Shown here piece after piece: positions 10,352-18,437 of a DNA stretch of 64,000 nt. Source of the stretch: Caballeronia cordobensis (lineage in GTDB: Bacteria; Pseudomonadota; Gammaproteobacteria; Burkholderiales; Burkholderiaceae); contig NZ_FCNY02000004.1 of NCBI RefSeq assembly GCF_001544575.2, positions 186,001 to 250,000 on the forward strand, read 5' to 3'. Each line of letters opens with the position of its first letter. Within the stretch, counting starts at the first letter, position 1. The notes under the pieces are model-generated. The model was not told where the DNA came from. It did not search any database and saw nothing but the letters and a program-made list of their open reading frames with translations. The position numbers were made by a program, and so were the translations under genes.

Positions 10352-10743
10352 AAAAGACGCTTCTGCCTTCGGGCTGGATCAAGCCGCGCGGCTATGCGAA
10401 CGGCGTCGCCGTGCGCGGCACGCAGGTGTATATCGCGGGGCAAATCGGCTGGGACGAACAGGCGCGCTTCGTCAGCAAGGCGTTCGGCCCGCAGGCGGCG
10501 CAGGCGTTGCGCAACGTCGTCGCGGTGCTGCGCGAAGCGGGCGGCGAGCCCGCGCATCTCGTGCGCATGACGTGGTACGTCACCGACAAGCGCGCCTATC
10601 TCGCGGCGGCGAAGGAAATCGGCGCGGCGTTTCGCGAACTGATCGGCGATTACGACATCGCGATGAGCGCGGTGCAAGTCGTCGCGCTCATCGAAGACGA
10701 TGCACTGGTGGAAATCGAAGCCACGGCTGTCATCCCCAACTGA
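10348..10743 (+). CDS. RidA/YjgF-family enamine/imine deaminase
   Basis: A 131-residue RidA-family protein (KPRGYANGVAVRGTQVYIAG, then LREAGGEPAHLVRMTWYVTD). RidA proteins hydrolyse reactive enamines/imines to ketones and ammonia. The first dearomatised product expected in this pathway carries an enamine, because the ring amino group sits on a C=C carbon, so a dedicated deaminase would make chemical sense (inference). It lacks the exact RidA signature of housekeeping members, fitting a specialised subfamily. The start overlaps the thioesterase stop, so translation is probably coupled. Confidence 0.85.
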   Translation: MKKTLLPSGWIKPRGYANGVAVRGTQVYIAGQIGWDEQARFVSKAFGPQAAQALRNVVAVLREAGGEPAHLVRMTWYVTDKRAYLAAAKEIGAAFRELIGDYDIAMSAVQVVALIEDDALVEIEATAVIPN

Positions 10744-10756
10744 AGCGGAGAGCACG

Positions 10757-12394
10757 ATGGAACGGTCAGCACACGTCGATACGTTCGCGCGCGATCATCT
10801 GCCGCCGCAGGAGCAATGGCCGGTATTGATGCTCGACAACGCGGACGTGACCTATCCCGCGCGCCTCAATTGCGCGACGGAACTGCTGGATCGCGCGATC
10901 GAAAACGGACAGGGCGATCGTCCCGCGATCTGGTCCGATGTCAACGGCAAGCCGCACGCCACGAGCTATCGCGAATTGCGCGCGCTCGTGAATCGCAGCG
11001 CGCATGTGCTCGTCGACGAGATGCGCCTGCGCCCCGGCAACCGCATCCTGTTGCGCGGCCCGAACACGCTGCAGATGGCCGTCGCGTTCTTCGCGGCGTT
11101 GAAGGCGGGTCTCGTCGTCGTGCCGACCATGCCGCTGCTGCGCGCGAAGGAACTGAAGCAGATCGCCGACAAGGCGCAGATCACGGCGGCGCTATGCGAC
11201 GTGCGCCTGACCGACGAGCTCGCGCGCTGCACGAAGCCAGGCGACGAGTTCCATTGCGAAGCGCTCACGCAAGTGCTTTATTTTCACGACGATGCGCCCG
11301 GTTCGCTCGAATCGCTTGCGGCGTCGAAGCCCGATCGTTTCGATGCCTGCGATACCGCCGCCGACGACGTCTGCCTCATCGCGTTCACGAGCGGCACCAC
11401 GGGCGCGCCGAAGGGCTGCATGCATTTTCATCGCGACGTGCTCGCCATGTGCGATCTCTTCCCGCGTCACATCCTTAAGCCCACGGCGGACGATGTGTTC
11501 TGCGGCACGCCGCCGCTCGCGTTCACGTTCGGGCTCGGCGGCCTGCTGTGCTTTCCGCTGCGCGCCGGGGCGTCGACAGTGCTGCTCGAAAAGCTCACGC
11601 CCGAGACCTTGCTGCAGACCGTCGAACGCTTTCGCGCGACGATCATGTTCACCGCGCCGACGTTCTACCGCCAAATGGCCCCGCTCGTCGGCCGGTTCGA
11701 CATATCGAGTCTCGCGAAGACGGTATCCGCCGGCGAGGCCTTGCCGGACTCGACGCGCGCCTTGTGGCGCGAAGCGAGCGGCATCGAGATGATCGACGGC
11801 ATCGGCGGCACGGAGATGATCCACATCTTCATCGCGTCGGCGGGAACGGACGTGCGCGAACACGCGATCGGACGCGCGGTGCCGGGTTACATCGTGCAGG
11901 CCGTCGATGACGCGATGCAGCCTGTGCCGCCCGGCACGCTCGGCAAGCTCGCGGTGCGCGGGCCGACCGGCTGCCGCTATCTCGCGGATGAACGTCAGTC
12001 GAAGTTCGTGCGCGACGGCTGGAACCTGCCGGGCGATTCCGTGATGATCGATGCGGACGGCTACGTGTTCTATCAGGCGCGCGCCGACGACATGATCGTA
12101 TCGGCGGGCTATAACATCTCCGGGCCGGAAGTCGAAAGCGTGCTGATGCAGCATGAAGCGGTCGCGGAGTGCGGCGTGATCGGCGTGCCCGACGACACGC
12201 GCGGGCAAGTGGTGAAGGCGTTCGTCGTGCTCAATGCGGGCTTCACGGGCGACGATGCGCTGATCGCCGAGTTGCAGGCGTTCGTGAAGCGCACTGTCGC
12301 GCCGTACAAGTATCCGCGTCTCGTCACGTTCCTCGATGCGTTGCCGCGCACGGAGACGGGCAAGCTCAAGCGCTTCGCATTGCGCGCCATGTAG
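10757..12394 (+). CDS. 2-aminobenzoate-CoA ligase (benzoate-CoA ligase family)
   Basis: A 545-residue ANL-superfamily ligase. The ATP-binding P-loop-like motif FTSGTTGAPKGCMHFHRD, the GIGGTEMIHIF block, and the C-terminal SAGYNISGPEVE and catalytic-lysine region PRTETGKLKRFAL are all visible. The sequence resembles benzoate/2-aminobenzoate-CoA ligases rather than fatty-acid ligases. It activates the aromatic acid with ATP and CoA in the cytosol, the entry step of the operon. The ATG at 10757 follows a GGAG and is preferred to a start inside the RidA gene. Confidence 0.88.
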   Translation: MERSAHVDTFARDHLPPQEQWPVLMLDNADVTYPARLNCATELLDRAIENGQGDRPAIWSDVNGKPHATSYRELRALVNRSAHVLVDEMRLRPGNRILLRGPNTLQMAVAFFAALKAGLVVVPTMPLLRAKELKQIADKAQITAALCDVRLTDELARCTKPGDEFHCEALTQVLYFHDDAPGSLESLAASKPDRFDACDTAADDVCLIAFTSGTTGAPKGCMHFHRDVLAMCDLFPRHILKPTADDVFCGTPPLAFTFGLGGLLCFPLRAGASTVLLEKLTPETLLQTVERFRATIMFTAPTFYRQMAPLVGRFDISSLAKTVSAGEALPDSTRALWREASGIEMIDGIGGTEMIHIFIASAGTDVREHAIGRAVPGYIVQAVDDAMQPVPPGTLGKLAVRGPTGCRYLADERQSKFVRDGWNLPGDSVMIDADGYVFYQARADDMIVSAGYNISGPEVESVLMQHEAVAECGVIGVPDDTRGQVVKAFVVLNAGFTGDDALIAELQAFVKRTVAPYKYPRLVTFLDALPRTETGKLKRFALRAM

Positions 12395-12477
12395 CGCCGA
12401 AAAAATGTTTGCTTGGTAGAGTATGGCTCACGCCCGCCGCGAGGCGGCTCGCCCACTCTTCCGAGCAAACAAGAAAA

Positions 12478-14097
12478 ATGCTTCTTTCACGACGCGTGTT
12501 GTCTGCTTCTCTTGCCGTTTCTCTTTCCGCCGCGCTTGCCATCACCGCGCACGACGCATCGGCCGCGAGCAAGACGCTCGTCTTCTGCTCCGAAGGCAGC
12601 CCCGCCGGTTTCGACTCCGCGCAATACACGACCAGCACCGACTTCGACGCGGGCGCGCATGCCGTCTACGACCAGCTCGTCGAATTCAGGCGCGGCACGC
12701 TCGATCTCGTGCCCGGTCTCGCGGAAAAGTGGGACGAGTCGCCGGACGCGAAGACCTTCACGTTTCATCTGCGGCGCGGCGTGAAGTTTCAATCGACCGC
12801 GTGGTTCAAGCCCACGCGCGACTTCAATGCGGACGATGTGGTGTTCACGTTCAGGCGCATGATCGATCCGAACGAACCGTTCCAGAAAGCGCATCCCGTC
12901 AGCTTTCCGTATCTGACCGACCTCGGCTACGACAAGAACGTCGCATCGGTCGACAAGCTCGACGACTACACCGTGCGCTTCACGCTCAAGACGGCGGATG
13001 TCGTGTTCGTGCGCAACATCGCGATGGAGTTCGCATCCATCGTGTCCGCGGAGTATGCCGCGCAATTGCTGAAGCTCGGCAAGCCGGAGGATCTCAATCA
13101 GAAGCCGGTCGGCACGGGCGCGTTCGTGTTCCGCGACTATCAGAAGGATGCGACGATCCGCTATGACGCGAACCCGACGTACTGGAATCGCAAGGACGTG
13201 CATATCGACAAGCTCGTGTTTTCCATCACGCCGGATGCCGCCGTGCGTCAGCAGAAGCTCTCGGGCGGCGAATGCCAGGTGACGTCGTTCCCGCGCCCCG
13301 CCGACATCGCCGCGTCGAAGAACGATCCGAAGCTCACGGTGCTGTCGGGCGTCGGCTTCAACGTCGCGTACGTGGGCTACAACACCACGCACAAGCCCCT
13401 CGACAACGTCAACGTGCGCCGCGCGCTCGACATGGCCATCGACAAGCAGGCGATCATCAAGACCGTCTACGAAGGCGCGGCGACCGTCGCGACGAATCCC
13501 ATGCCGCCCTCGCAATGGTCGTATAACAAGGCGCTGAAAGACGCGCCGCACGATCCCGCGAAGGCGAAGGAACTGCTGAAGGAAGCTGGCTTTCCGAACG
13601 GCTTCACGATCACGCTCTGGGCCATGCCCGTGCAGCGCGGCTATAACCCGAACGCGCGGCTGATGGCGCAGCTGATCCAGTCGGACTGGGCGAAGATCGG
13701 CGTGAAGGCGAACATCATCACGTACGAATGGGCCGAGTACAACAAGCGCGCGAAAACGAACGGCGAGCACGACGCGATTCTCTACGGCTGGCTCGGCGAC
13801 AACGGCGATCCCGACAACTGGCTCGGCACGACGCTCGGCTGCGACGCGGTTCACGGCAGCAACATGGCGAAGTGGTGCAACAGGCAGTTCGACGATCTGC
13901 TCGCGAAGGCGCGCCTCGTCACGGATCAGAACGCGCGCACGAAGCTCTACGAAGAAGCGCAAGTCGTGTTCAAGGATCAGGTGCCGTACACGCCGCTCGC
14001 GCACGCGAACATCTTTCAGCCGATCTCGAAGCGCGTGCACGGCTATCTGATCAGCCCGCTCGGCGGGCATCGCTTCGACGGCATCACGTTCGACTGA
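12478..14097 (+). CDS. ABC transporter substrate-binding protein (family 5)
   Basis: A 539-residue DppA/OppA-like solute-binding protein. A Sec signal peptide covers about the first 30 residues, with an Ala-rich cleavage region (HDASAASKT), so it should be periplasmic. Family features include TFTFHLRRGVKF and NVNVRRALDMAIDK. Such proteins usually bind di- or oligopeptides. No permease or ATPase genes lie beside it, so it is an orphan binding component here or shares a transporter encoded elsewhere. It starts 83 bp after the ligase stop and could be the last gene of the operon. Binding of an aromatic acid is possible but unsupported by sequence alone. Confidence 0.88.
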   Translation: MLLSRRVLSASLAVSLSAALAITAHDASAASKTLVFCSEGSPAGFDSAQYTTSTDFDAGAHAVYDQLVEFRRGTLDLVPGLAEKWDESPDAKTFTFHLRRGVKFQSTAWFKPTRDFNADDVVFTFRRMIDPNEPFQKAHPVSFPYLTDLGYDKNVASVDKLDDYTVRFTLKTADVVFVRNIAMEFASIVSAEYAAQLLKLGKPEDLNQKPVGTGAFVFRDYQKDATIRYDANPTYWNRKDVHIDKLVFSITPDAAVRQQKLSGGECQVTSFPRPADIAASKNDPKLTVLSGVGFNVAYVGYNTTHKPLDNVNVRRALDMAIDKQAIIKTVYEGAATVATNPMPPSQWSYNKALKDAPHDPAKAKELLKEAGFPNGFTITLWAMPVQRGYNPNARLMAQLIQSDWAKIGVKANIITYEWAEYNKRAKTNGEHDAILYGWLGDNGDPDNWLGTTLGCDAVHGSNMAKWCNRQFDDLLAKARLVTDQNARTKLYEEAQVVFKDQVPYTPLAHANIFQPISKRVHGYLISPLGGHRFDGITFD

Positions 14098-14373
14098 TCA
14101 GCCTCCGCGAAGCCACGCGTCGATGCTGTCGCGTGCTTCGTGCTTGCCCGACTGCGTCTTGTACGCATCCGCGCCGCCGACGTCGGGCATATCGTGCATA
14201 TCGTGCCTGGCGTCTTTCGCCGCCATCGCATGCATGGTCTGCTCGCCCGGCGATGCCGGTGCGGCGGCCGCGGCGCCAACGACCATGTCGGCCGTGCACT
14301 CGTCCGCAAGAGCGGGAACGGCGAACGCGACCGCATGCGCGGCCAGAATAGCGGCGAGGTATTTCGCTTTCAT
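14098..14373 (-). CDS. Small exported His/Met-rich protein
   Basis: A 91-residue protein with a Sec signal peptide (MKAKYLAAILAAHAVAFAVP, cleavage likely after ALA). The mature part has one Cys near its N terminus and a cluster of His and Met residues (TMHAMAAKDARHDMHDMPD), a composition seen in periplasmic copper- or other metal-binding peptides. That role is inference from composition. GGAG lies 5 bases before the ATG. Its stop is immediately adjacent to the stop of the convergent ABC binding-protein gene. I do not recognise the family. Confidence 0.7.
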   Translation of the reverse strand: MKAKYLAAILAAHAVAFAVPALADECTADMVVGAAAAAPASPGEQTMHAMAAKDARHDMHDMPDVGGADAYKTQSGKHEARDSIDAWLRGG

Positions 14374-14771
14374 TGCGACTCCAATGGCGTGTCGATAAAA
14401 AGAAGCGCGATGGAACCGTCGACACGTTCGCCGGACATCGAACCTTGTGTGCCGAGGGTTCATCGCGCCCACGCCCAACGATGCATGGCCCATGCCAGTC
14501 GTATCGGCGGATCGCTTCGAATCGCTGAAAGCCTTGAGGGCAAAGGGTTGCGCAGCGGCACGCGCCCGCCGCGCGCGGGCACGCCTGTCGGAGCGCGGCC
14601 AACGCTTGGCCCGCGTGTGGTTGCCGCCACCCGACAGCGCCGCCGCGCCAGTGTCGTTTTCAGCCGATTTCCAGACGCGTGAGCGAAGGCATGCACGCGC
14701 CGCGTTGCGCACACTCTGACGGACCATCAAGCCGGGGGCCGCGCGCTCATCGGAAATCAGGAGTGAGACAA
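14374..14771. other. Intergenic region without a convincing gene
   Basis: About 400 bp between the small exported protein and the MHS transporter start. Open frames exist on both strands but show no ribosome-binding site, no recognisable domain and an Arg/Ala-rich composition typical of antisense frames in GC-rich DNA. It must hold the divergent promoters for both neighbours, though I could not place them. Confidence 0.6.
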
Positions 14772-16253
14772 TTGAGCCCCTCGTACGATCGCACTGCCCG
14801 AAGCAAATCACCGCCGCCGCCCACGCTGGGCGATATCACCATCGTCGATCGAGCCTTGCTGAAACGCGCTGTCGGCGCGATGGCGCTCGGCAATGCCATG
14901 GAATGGTTCGACTTCGGCGTGTATAGCTATATCGCCGTCGTGCTCGGCAAGGTGTTCTTTCCGTCGAGCAGCCCGTCCGCGCAACTGATCGCGACTTTCG
15001 GCACGTTCGCCGCGGCTTTTCTCGTGCGGCCCATCGGCGGCATGGTGTTCGGCCCGCTCGGCGACAAGATCGGCCGCCAGCGCGTGCTCGCCATGACGAT
15101 GATCATGATGGCCGTCGGCACCTTCTGCATCGGCCTGATTCCGAGCTACGCCTCGATCGGCATATTCGCGCCCGTGCTGCTGCTCGTCGCGCGTCTCGTG
15201 CAGGGCTTTTCGACGGGCGGCGAATACGGCGGGGCCGCCACGTTCATCGCCGAATTTTCGACCGATGCGCGGCGCGGCTTCTATGGCAGCTTTCTCGAAG
15301 TCGGCACGCTCGCGGGCTATATCCTCGGCGCGGGCACGGTCGCGCTCCTCACCGCGACGCTCTCGCACGACGCCTTGCTTTCATGGGGATGGCGCGTGCC
15401 GTTCATGATCGCGGGGCCGCTCGGGCTCGTGGGCCTTTATATCCGCATGAAGCTCGAAGAGACGCCCGCCTTCAGGAAAGAGGCGGAAGCGCGCGAAGCG
15501 CACGAACGGTCGCGTCCGAAGCAGTCGTTTCTCGACCTGCTGCGGCAGCAGTTCAGGCCCATGATGCAATGCGTCGGCCTCGTGCTGATCTTCAATGTCA
15601 CCGACTACATGGCGCTGTCGTACCTGCCGAGTTTCCTCTCGGCGACACTGCATTTCGACGAAACGCACGGCCTCTTTCTCGTGCTGCTGGTCATGGTGCT
15701 GATGATCCCGATGACGCTCTTCGCGGGTCATCTCTCCGACATGATCGGCCGCAAGCCGGTGATGATGGCGGGCTGCGTCGGTCTCTTCGTGCTGGCCATT
15801 CCCGCGCTGCTGCTCGTGCGCACGGGCGCGCTCCTGCCGGTGTTTCTCGGCTTGCTGATCCTCGGCGCGCTGCTTTCCACGTTCACGGGCGTGATGCCGT
15901 CAGCGTTGCCCGCGCTCTTTCCGACGCGCATTCGTTACGGCGCGCTCGCTATCGGCTTCAACGTATCCGTGTCGCTCTTCGGCGGCACGACGCCGCTCGT
16001 CGCCGCATGGCTCGTCGATGCGACCGGCAACCTGATGGTGCCCGCGTACTACCTGATGGCCGCATCGGTGATCGGTATCGTGTCCGTGCGCGCGTTGCGC
16101 GAGACGGCGCGCCAGCCGCTGCTCGGCTCCGGCCCATGCGTCGCGACGAAGTCGGAAGCCCTCGCGCTCATGCACACGAAGCTGAAGGTCGTGCCGGGCA
16201 AAGGCCGAGCCAAGCGCGTGGACGAAACGGCGCGCGAAAAGAAGCGGGCGTAA
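14772..16253 (+). CDS. MHS-family MFS transporter (ProP-like), TTG start
   Basis: A 493-residue 12-helix transporter of the metabolite:H+ symporter branch. Typical features are NAMEWFDFGVYSYIAVVLGK in helix 1, the loop RPIGGMVFGPLGDKIGRQRV and the second-half loop GHLSDMIGRKPVMM. The start is taken as TTG because AGGAG lies 8 bases before it and no ATG fits better; an upstream ATG at 14679 would add 31 unlikely residues. The closest named relatives are proline/betaine and organic-acid symporters, and the substrate is not determined. The C terminus is Lys/Arg-rich and cytoplasmic. Confidence 0.85.
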   Translation: MSPSYDRTARSKSPPPPTLGDITIVDRALLKRAVGAMALGNAMEWFDFGVYSYIAVVLGKVFFPSSSPSAQLIATFGTFAAAFLVRPIGGMVFGPLGDKIGRQRVLAMTMIMMAVGTFCIGLIPSYASIGIFAPVLLLVARLVQGFSTGGEYGGAATFIAEFSTDARRGFYGSFLEVGTLAGYILGAGTVALLTATLSHDALLSWGWRVPFMIAGPLGLVGLYIRMKLEETPAFRKEAEAREAHERSRPKQSFLDLLRQQFRPMMQCVGLVLIFNVTDYMALSYLPSFLSATLHFDETHGLFLVLLVMVLMIPMTLFAGHLSDMIGRKPVMMAGCVGLFVLAIPALLLVRTGALLPVFLGLLILGALLSTFTGVMPSALPALFPTRIRYGALAIGFNVSVSLFGGTTPLVAAWLVDATGNLMVPAYYLMAASVIGIVSVRALRETARQPLLGSGPCVATKSEALALMHTKLKVVPGKGRAKRVDETAREKKRA

Positions 16254-16266
16254 AAGCGGACATGAG

Positions 16267-16881
16267 TCACGCCGGCACGCTGACGTCGAGATACGGCGCG
16301 ATGTTGCGCATCGCGCGGTCCACATACGTTTCTTTCTCGCCGACGGGCGCGACGTAATGCATCGCAGCGCGCGCCGCGTTCACGCCTTCGAGCCGCGCAA
16401 TCACCCACGTCGCGAGATACTGCGACGCGAGACAGCCGCCCGCCGTCGCCACGTTGCCGTGCGCGACGAACGGTTGATCGAGCGTGCGCACGCCCGCTTC
16501 CTCGACCCACGGCTTCGTCGTCAGATCGGTGCAGGCGGGCACGTCGGCGAGCAGGCCGAGCTTCGCGAGAACGAGCGTGCCGGAGCATTGCGCCGCCAGT
16601 AACTGACGCGCGGGATCGAGCCTGATGCGCGCCATCAATGCGGCATCGGCGACGACTTCGCGCGTCAGCATGCCGCTGCCGACGATCACGGCATCGGCGC
16701 GCGACGCGTCTTCCAGCGTCGCCTGCGCCTTCAGCACGACGCCGTTCATCGACCGCACTTCTTCCGACGGACACGCGATCGACACCTTCCAGTCCGGCTT
16801 CTTCACGCGATTCAGTATGCCGAGCGCGATCAGCGAATCCAGTTCGTTGAAGCCCTCGAACGTGAGTATGGCGATATGCAC
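16267..16881 (-). CDS. DJ-1/PfpI family protein (GTG start)
   Basis: A 204-residue DJ-1/PfpI-like flavodoxin fold. The protein begins VHIAILTFEGFNELDSLIAL, and the nucleophile-elbow region reads AAQCSGTLVLAKLGLL with a Cys where the family has its reactive cysteine. GTG is chosen as start because AAGGAG lies 6 bases upstream. Members include amidases, glyoxalase-like and isonitrile-hydratase-like enzymes, so the activity is open. It is divergent from a MocR regulator, a common pairing of regulator and target. Confidence 0.83.
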   Translation of the reverse strand: MHIAILTFEGFNELDSLIALGILNRVKKPDWKVSIACPSEEVRSMNGVVLKAQATLEDASRADAVIVGSGMLTREVVADAALMARIRLDPARQLLAAQCSGTLVLAKLGLLADVPACTDLTTKPWVEEAGVRTLDQPFVAHGNVATAGGCLASQYLATWVIARLEGVNAARAAMHYVAPVGEKETYVDRAMRNIAPYLDVSVPA

Positions 16882-16940
16882 GATGTGCTCCTTCAGGCGC
16901 ATGAATTGCGCATGGACCCATGCTACGGCCATGAGCGAAT

Positions 16941-16956
16941 ACAATCAAAACATTGT
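16941..16956. promoter_or_regulatory. Inverted repeat between DJ-1 and MocR genes
   Basis: ACAAT and ATTGT arms separated by 6 bp lie in the short divergent region, 22 bp before the MocR start codon. This is a candidate operator; the motif is short and could be chance. Confidence 0.3.
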
Positions 16957-16977
16957 CATGGATACACCTGCCACGTC

Positions 16978-18315
16978 ATGCCGCAAGCGCCGCGCTACAA
17001 GCAAATCGTCGACCGGTTCGCGGACGATATCCGCGCAGGCCGCCTGAAACCCGGCACGCGATTGCCGACGCATCGCGAACTGGCCGCGCGCGAAGGGCTC
17101 GGCATCGTGACCGCCACGCGCGTCTATTCCGAACTGAACGCGATGGGGCTCGTCAGCGGCGAAACAGGCCGCGGCACCTTTGTGAAGGAAACGACGCTCG
17201 CGCGCGAACTCGGCATCGATCAGGTCGCGATCGCCGCGGACATGGTCGATCTCAACTTCAATTATCCCGCGCTGGCGGGCCAGGCGGATCTGCTGCGCCA
17301 GGCATTGCGGCAGTTGGCGTCGGCGGGCGATCTCGAAGCGTTGCTGCGCTATCAGCCACATGGCGGCCGCGCGCGCGACCGCGCTTCTGTGGCGCGGCAT
17401 CTGGCGCGGCGCGGGCTTGCGGCAAGCGGCGAGCGCGTGGTGCTCGTCGATGGCGCGCAGCACGGCCTCGCGACGACCGTCATGGCGCTGCTGAAACCGG
17501 GCGATGTCGTCGCCGTCGATACGCTGACCTATCCCGGCTTCAAGATGCTGGCCGAGGCGTACGGGCTCGAACTCGCGCCCTTGCCGGCATCGGGCGCGGG
17601 CCCGGACCCGGACGCGCTCGACGCGCTGTGCAAGCGCCGCCGCGTGCGCGCGCTCTACACCATGCCGACGCTGCACAATCCGCTCGGCTGGGTCATGACG
17701 GCGACGCGCCGCAAACAAGTGGCGTCGCTCGCGCGCAAGCAGGGTTTTTTCATCATCGAAGATGCCGCCTACGCCTTTCTCGCCGACGACGCGCCGCCGC
17801 CGATTGCCGCGATCGCGCCCGAACTGACGGTGTATGTCTCGGGCTTTTCGAAGAACGTCGCGACGGGCTTGCGCGTCGGCTACGTCGTCGCGCCGCTCGA
17901 ATGGGTGCGCAAGATCGAGCGCGCGATCCGCGTGACGACGTGGAACACGCCCGGCGTGATGACGGCGATCGCGTGCGGCTGGCTCGAAGACGGCACCGTC
18001 GAGCGGCTCGAAGCGGAAAAGCGCGCGGACGCCTCGATGCGGCAGGTCATCGCGTCGCGCGCGCTCGGCCGGCTTACGCGCGTCGCGCATCCGGCTTCGT
18101 ACTTCGTATGGCTGCCGATGCCCGAGGAGGTGCGCGCGGACCGCATCGCGGCGGCGCTGGCGGAGGAGCGCATTTCGGTATCGATGGCCGGACCGTTCTG
18201 CACCTCGGCGCATGTGCCGCATGCGCTGCGGCTGGCGCTGGGATCGGTGGATGCGGCGACTTTGGAGGGCGCGTTGAAGCGGGTTGCGGAAGTGGTCGGG
18301 CGGTATGCGTATTGA
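16978..18315 (+). CDS. MocR-type GntR/aminotransferase regulator
   Basis: A 445-residue fusion. A GntR winged helix occupies about residues 1-70 (PGTRLPTHRELAAREGLGIV). A fold-type I aminotransferase-like domain follows, with the PLP lysine in VSGFSKNVATGLRVGY. MocR proteins are cytosolic transcription factors that bind PLP and an amino-compound effector. The divergent DJ-1/PfpI gene is the likely target. ATG 16978 gives a compact N terminus matching the family; upstream in-frame residues look non-coding. Confidence 0.9.
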   Translation: MPQAPRYKQIVDRFADDIRAGRLKPGTRLPTHRELAAREGLGIVTATRVYSELNAMGLVSGETGRGTFVKETTLARELGIDQVAIAADMVDLNFNYPALAGQADLLRQALRQLASAGDLEALLRYQPHGGRARDRASVARHLARRGLAASGERVVLVDGAQHGLATTVMALLKPGDVVAVDTLTYPGFKMLAEAYGLELAPLPASGAGPDPDALDALCKRRRVRALYTMPTLHNPLGWVMTATRRKQVASLARKQGFFIIEDAAYAFLADDAPPPIAAIAPELTVYVSGFSKNVATGLRVGYVVAPLEWVRKIERAIRVTTWNTPGVMTAIACGWLEDGTVERLEAEKRADASMRQVIASRALGRLTRVAHPASYFVWLPMPEEVRADRIAAALAEERISVSMAGPFCTSAHVPHALRLALGSVDAATLEGALKRVAEVVGRYAY

Positions 18316-18437
18316 GTCTTCTCCGCTCTCCGCAAACGATTGCCCCCGATTTATGTTTCAATGCTTCCGAATATCCGTTTCGAAAACCCCGATACCTCTG
18401 CGATCCACCATCGCGATGCATCGATCGGACAGGGCCT

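Noticed and set aside
12430..12445. Small GCCGC-gag-GCGGC hairpin as a terminator after the CoA ligase
   Set aside because: Only 5 bp of stem and no T-run; expected often in DNA of this composition.
16953..18437. Long frame upstream that would make the GAF-PAS kinase a 1330-residue protein
   Set aside because: The first 495 codons overlap the MocR gene in another frame and read as Arg/Ala-rich sequence with no domain. The kinase starts sensibly at 18438.
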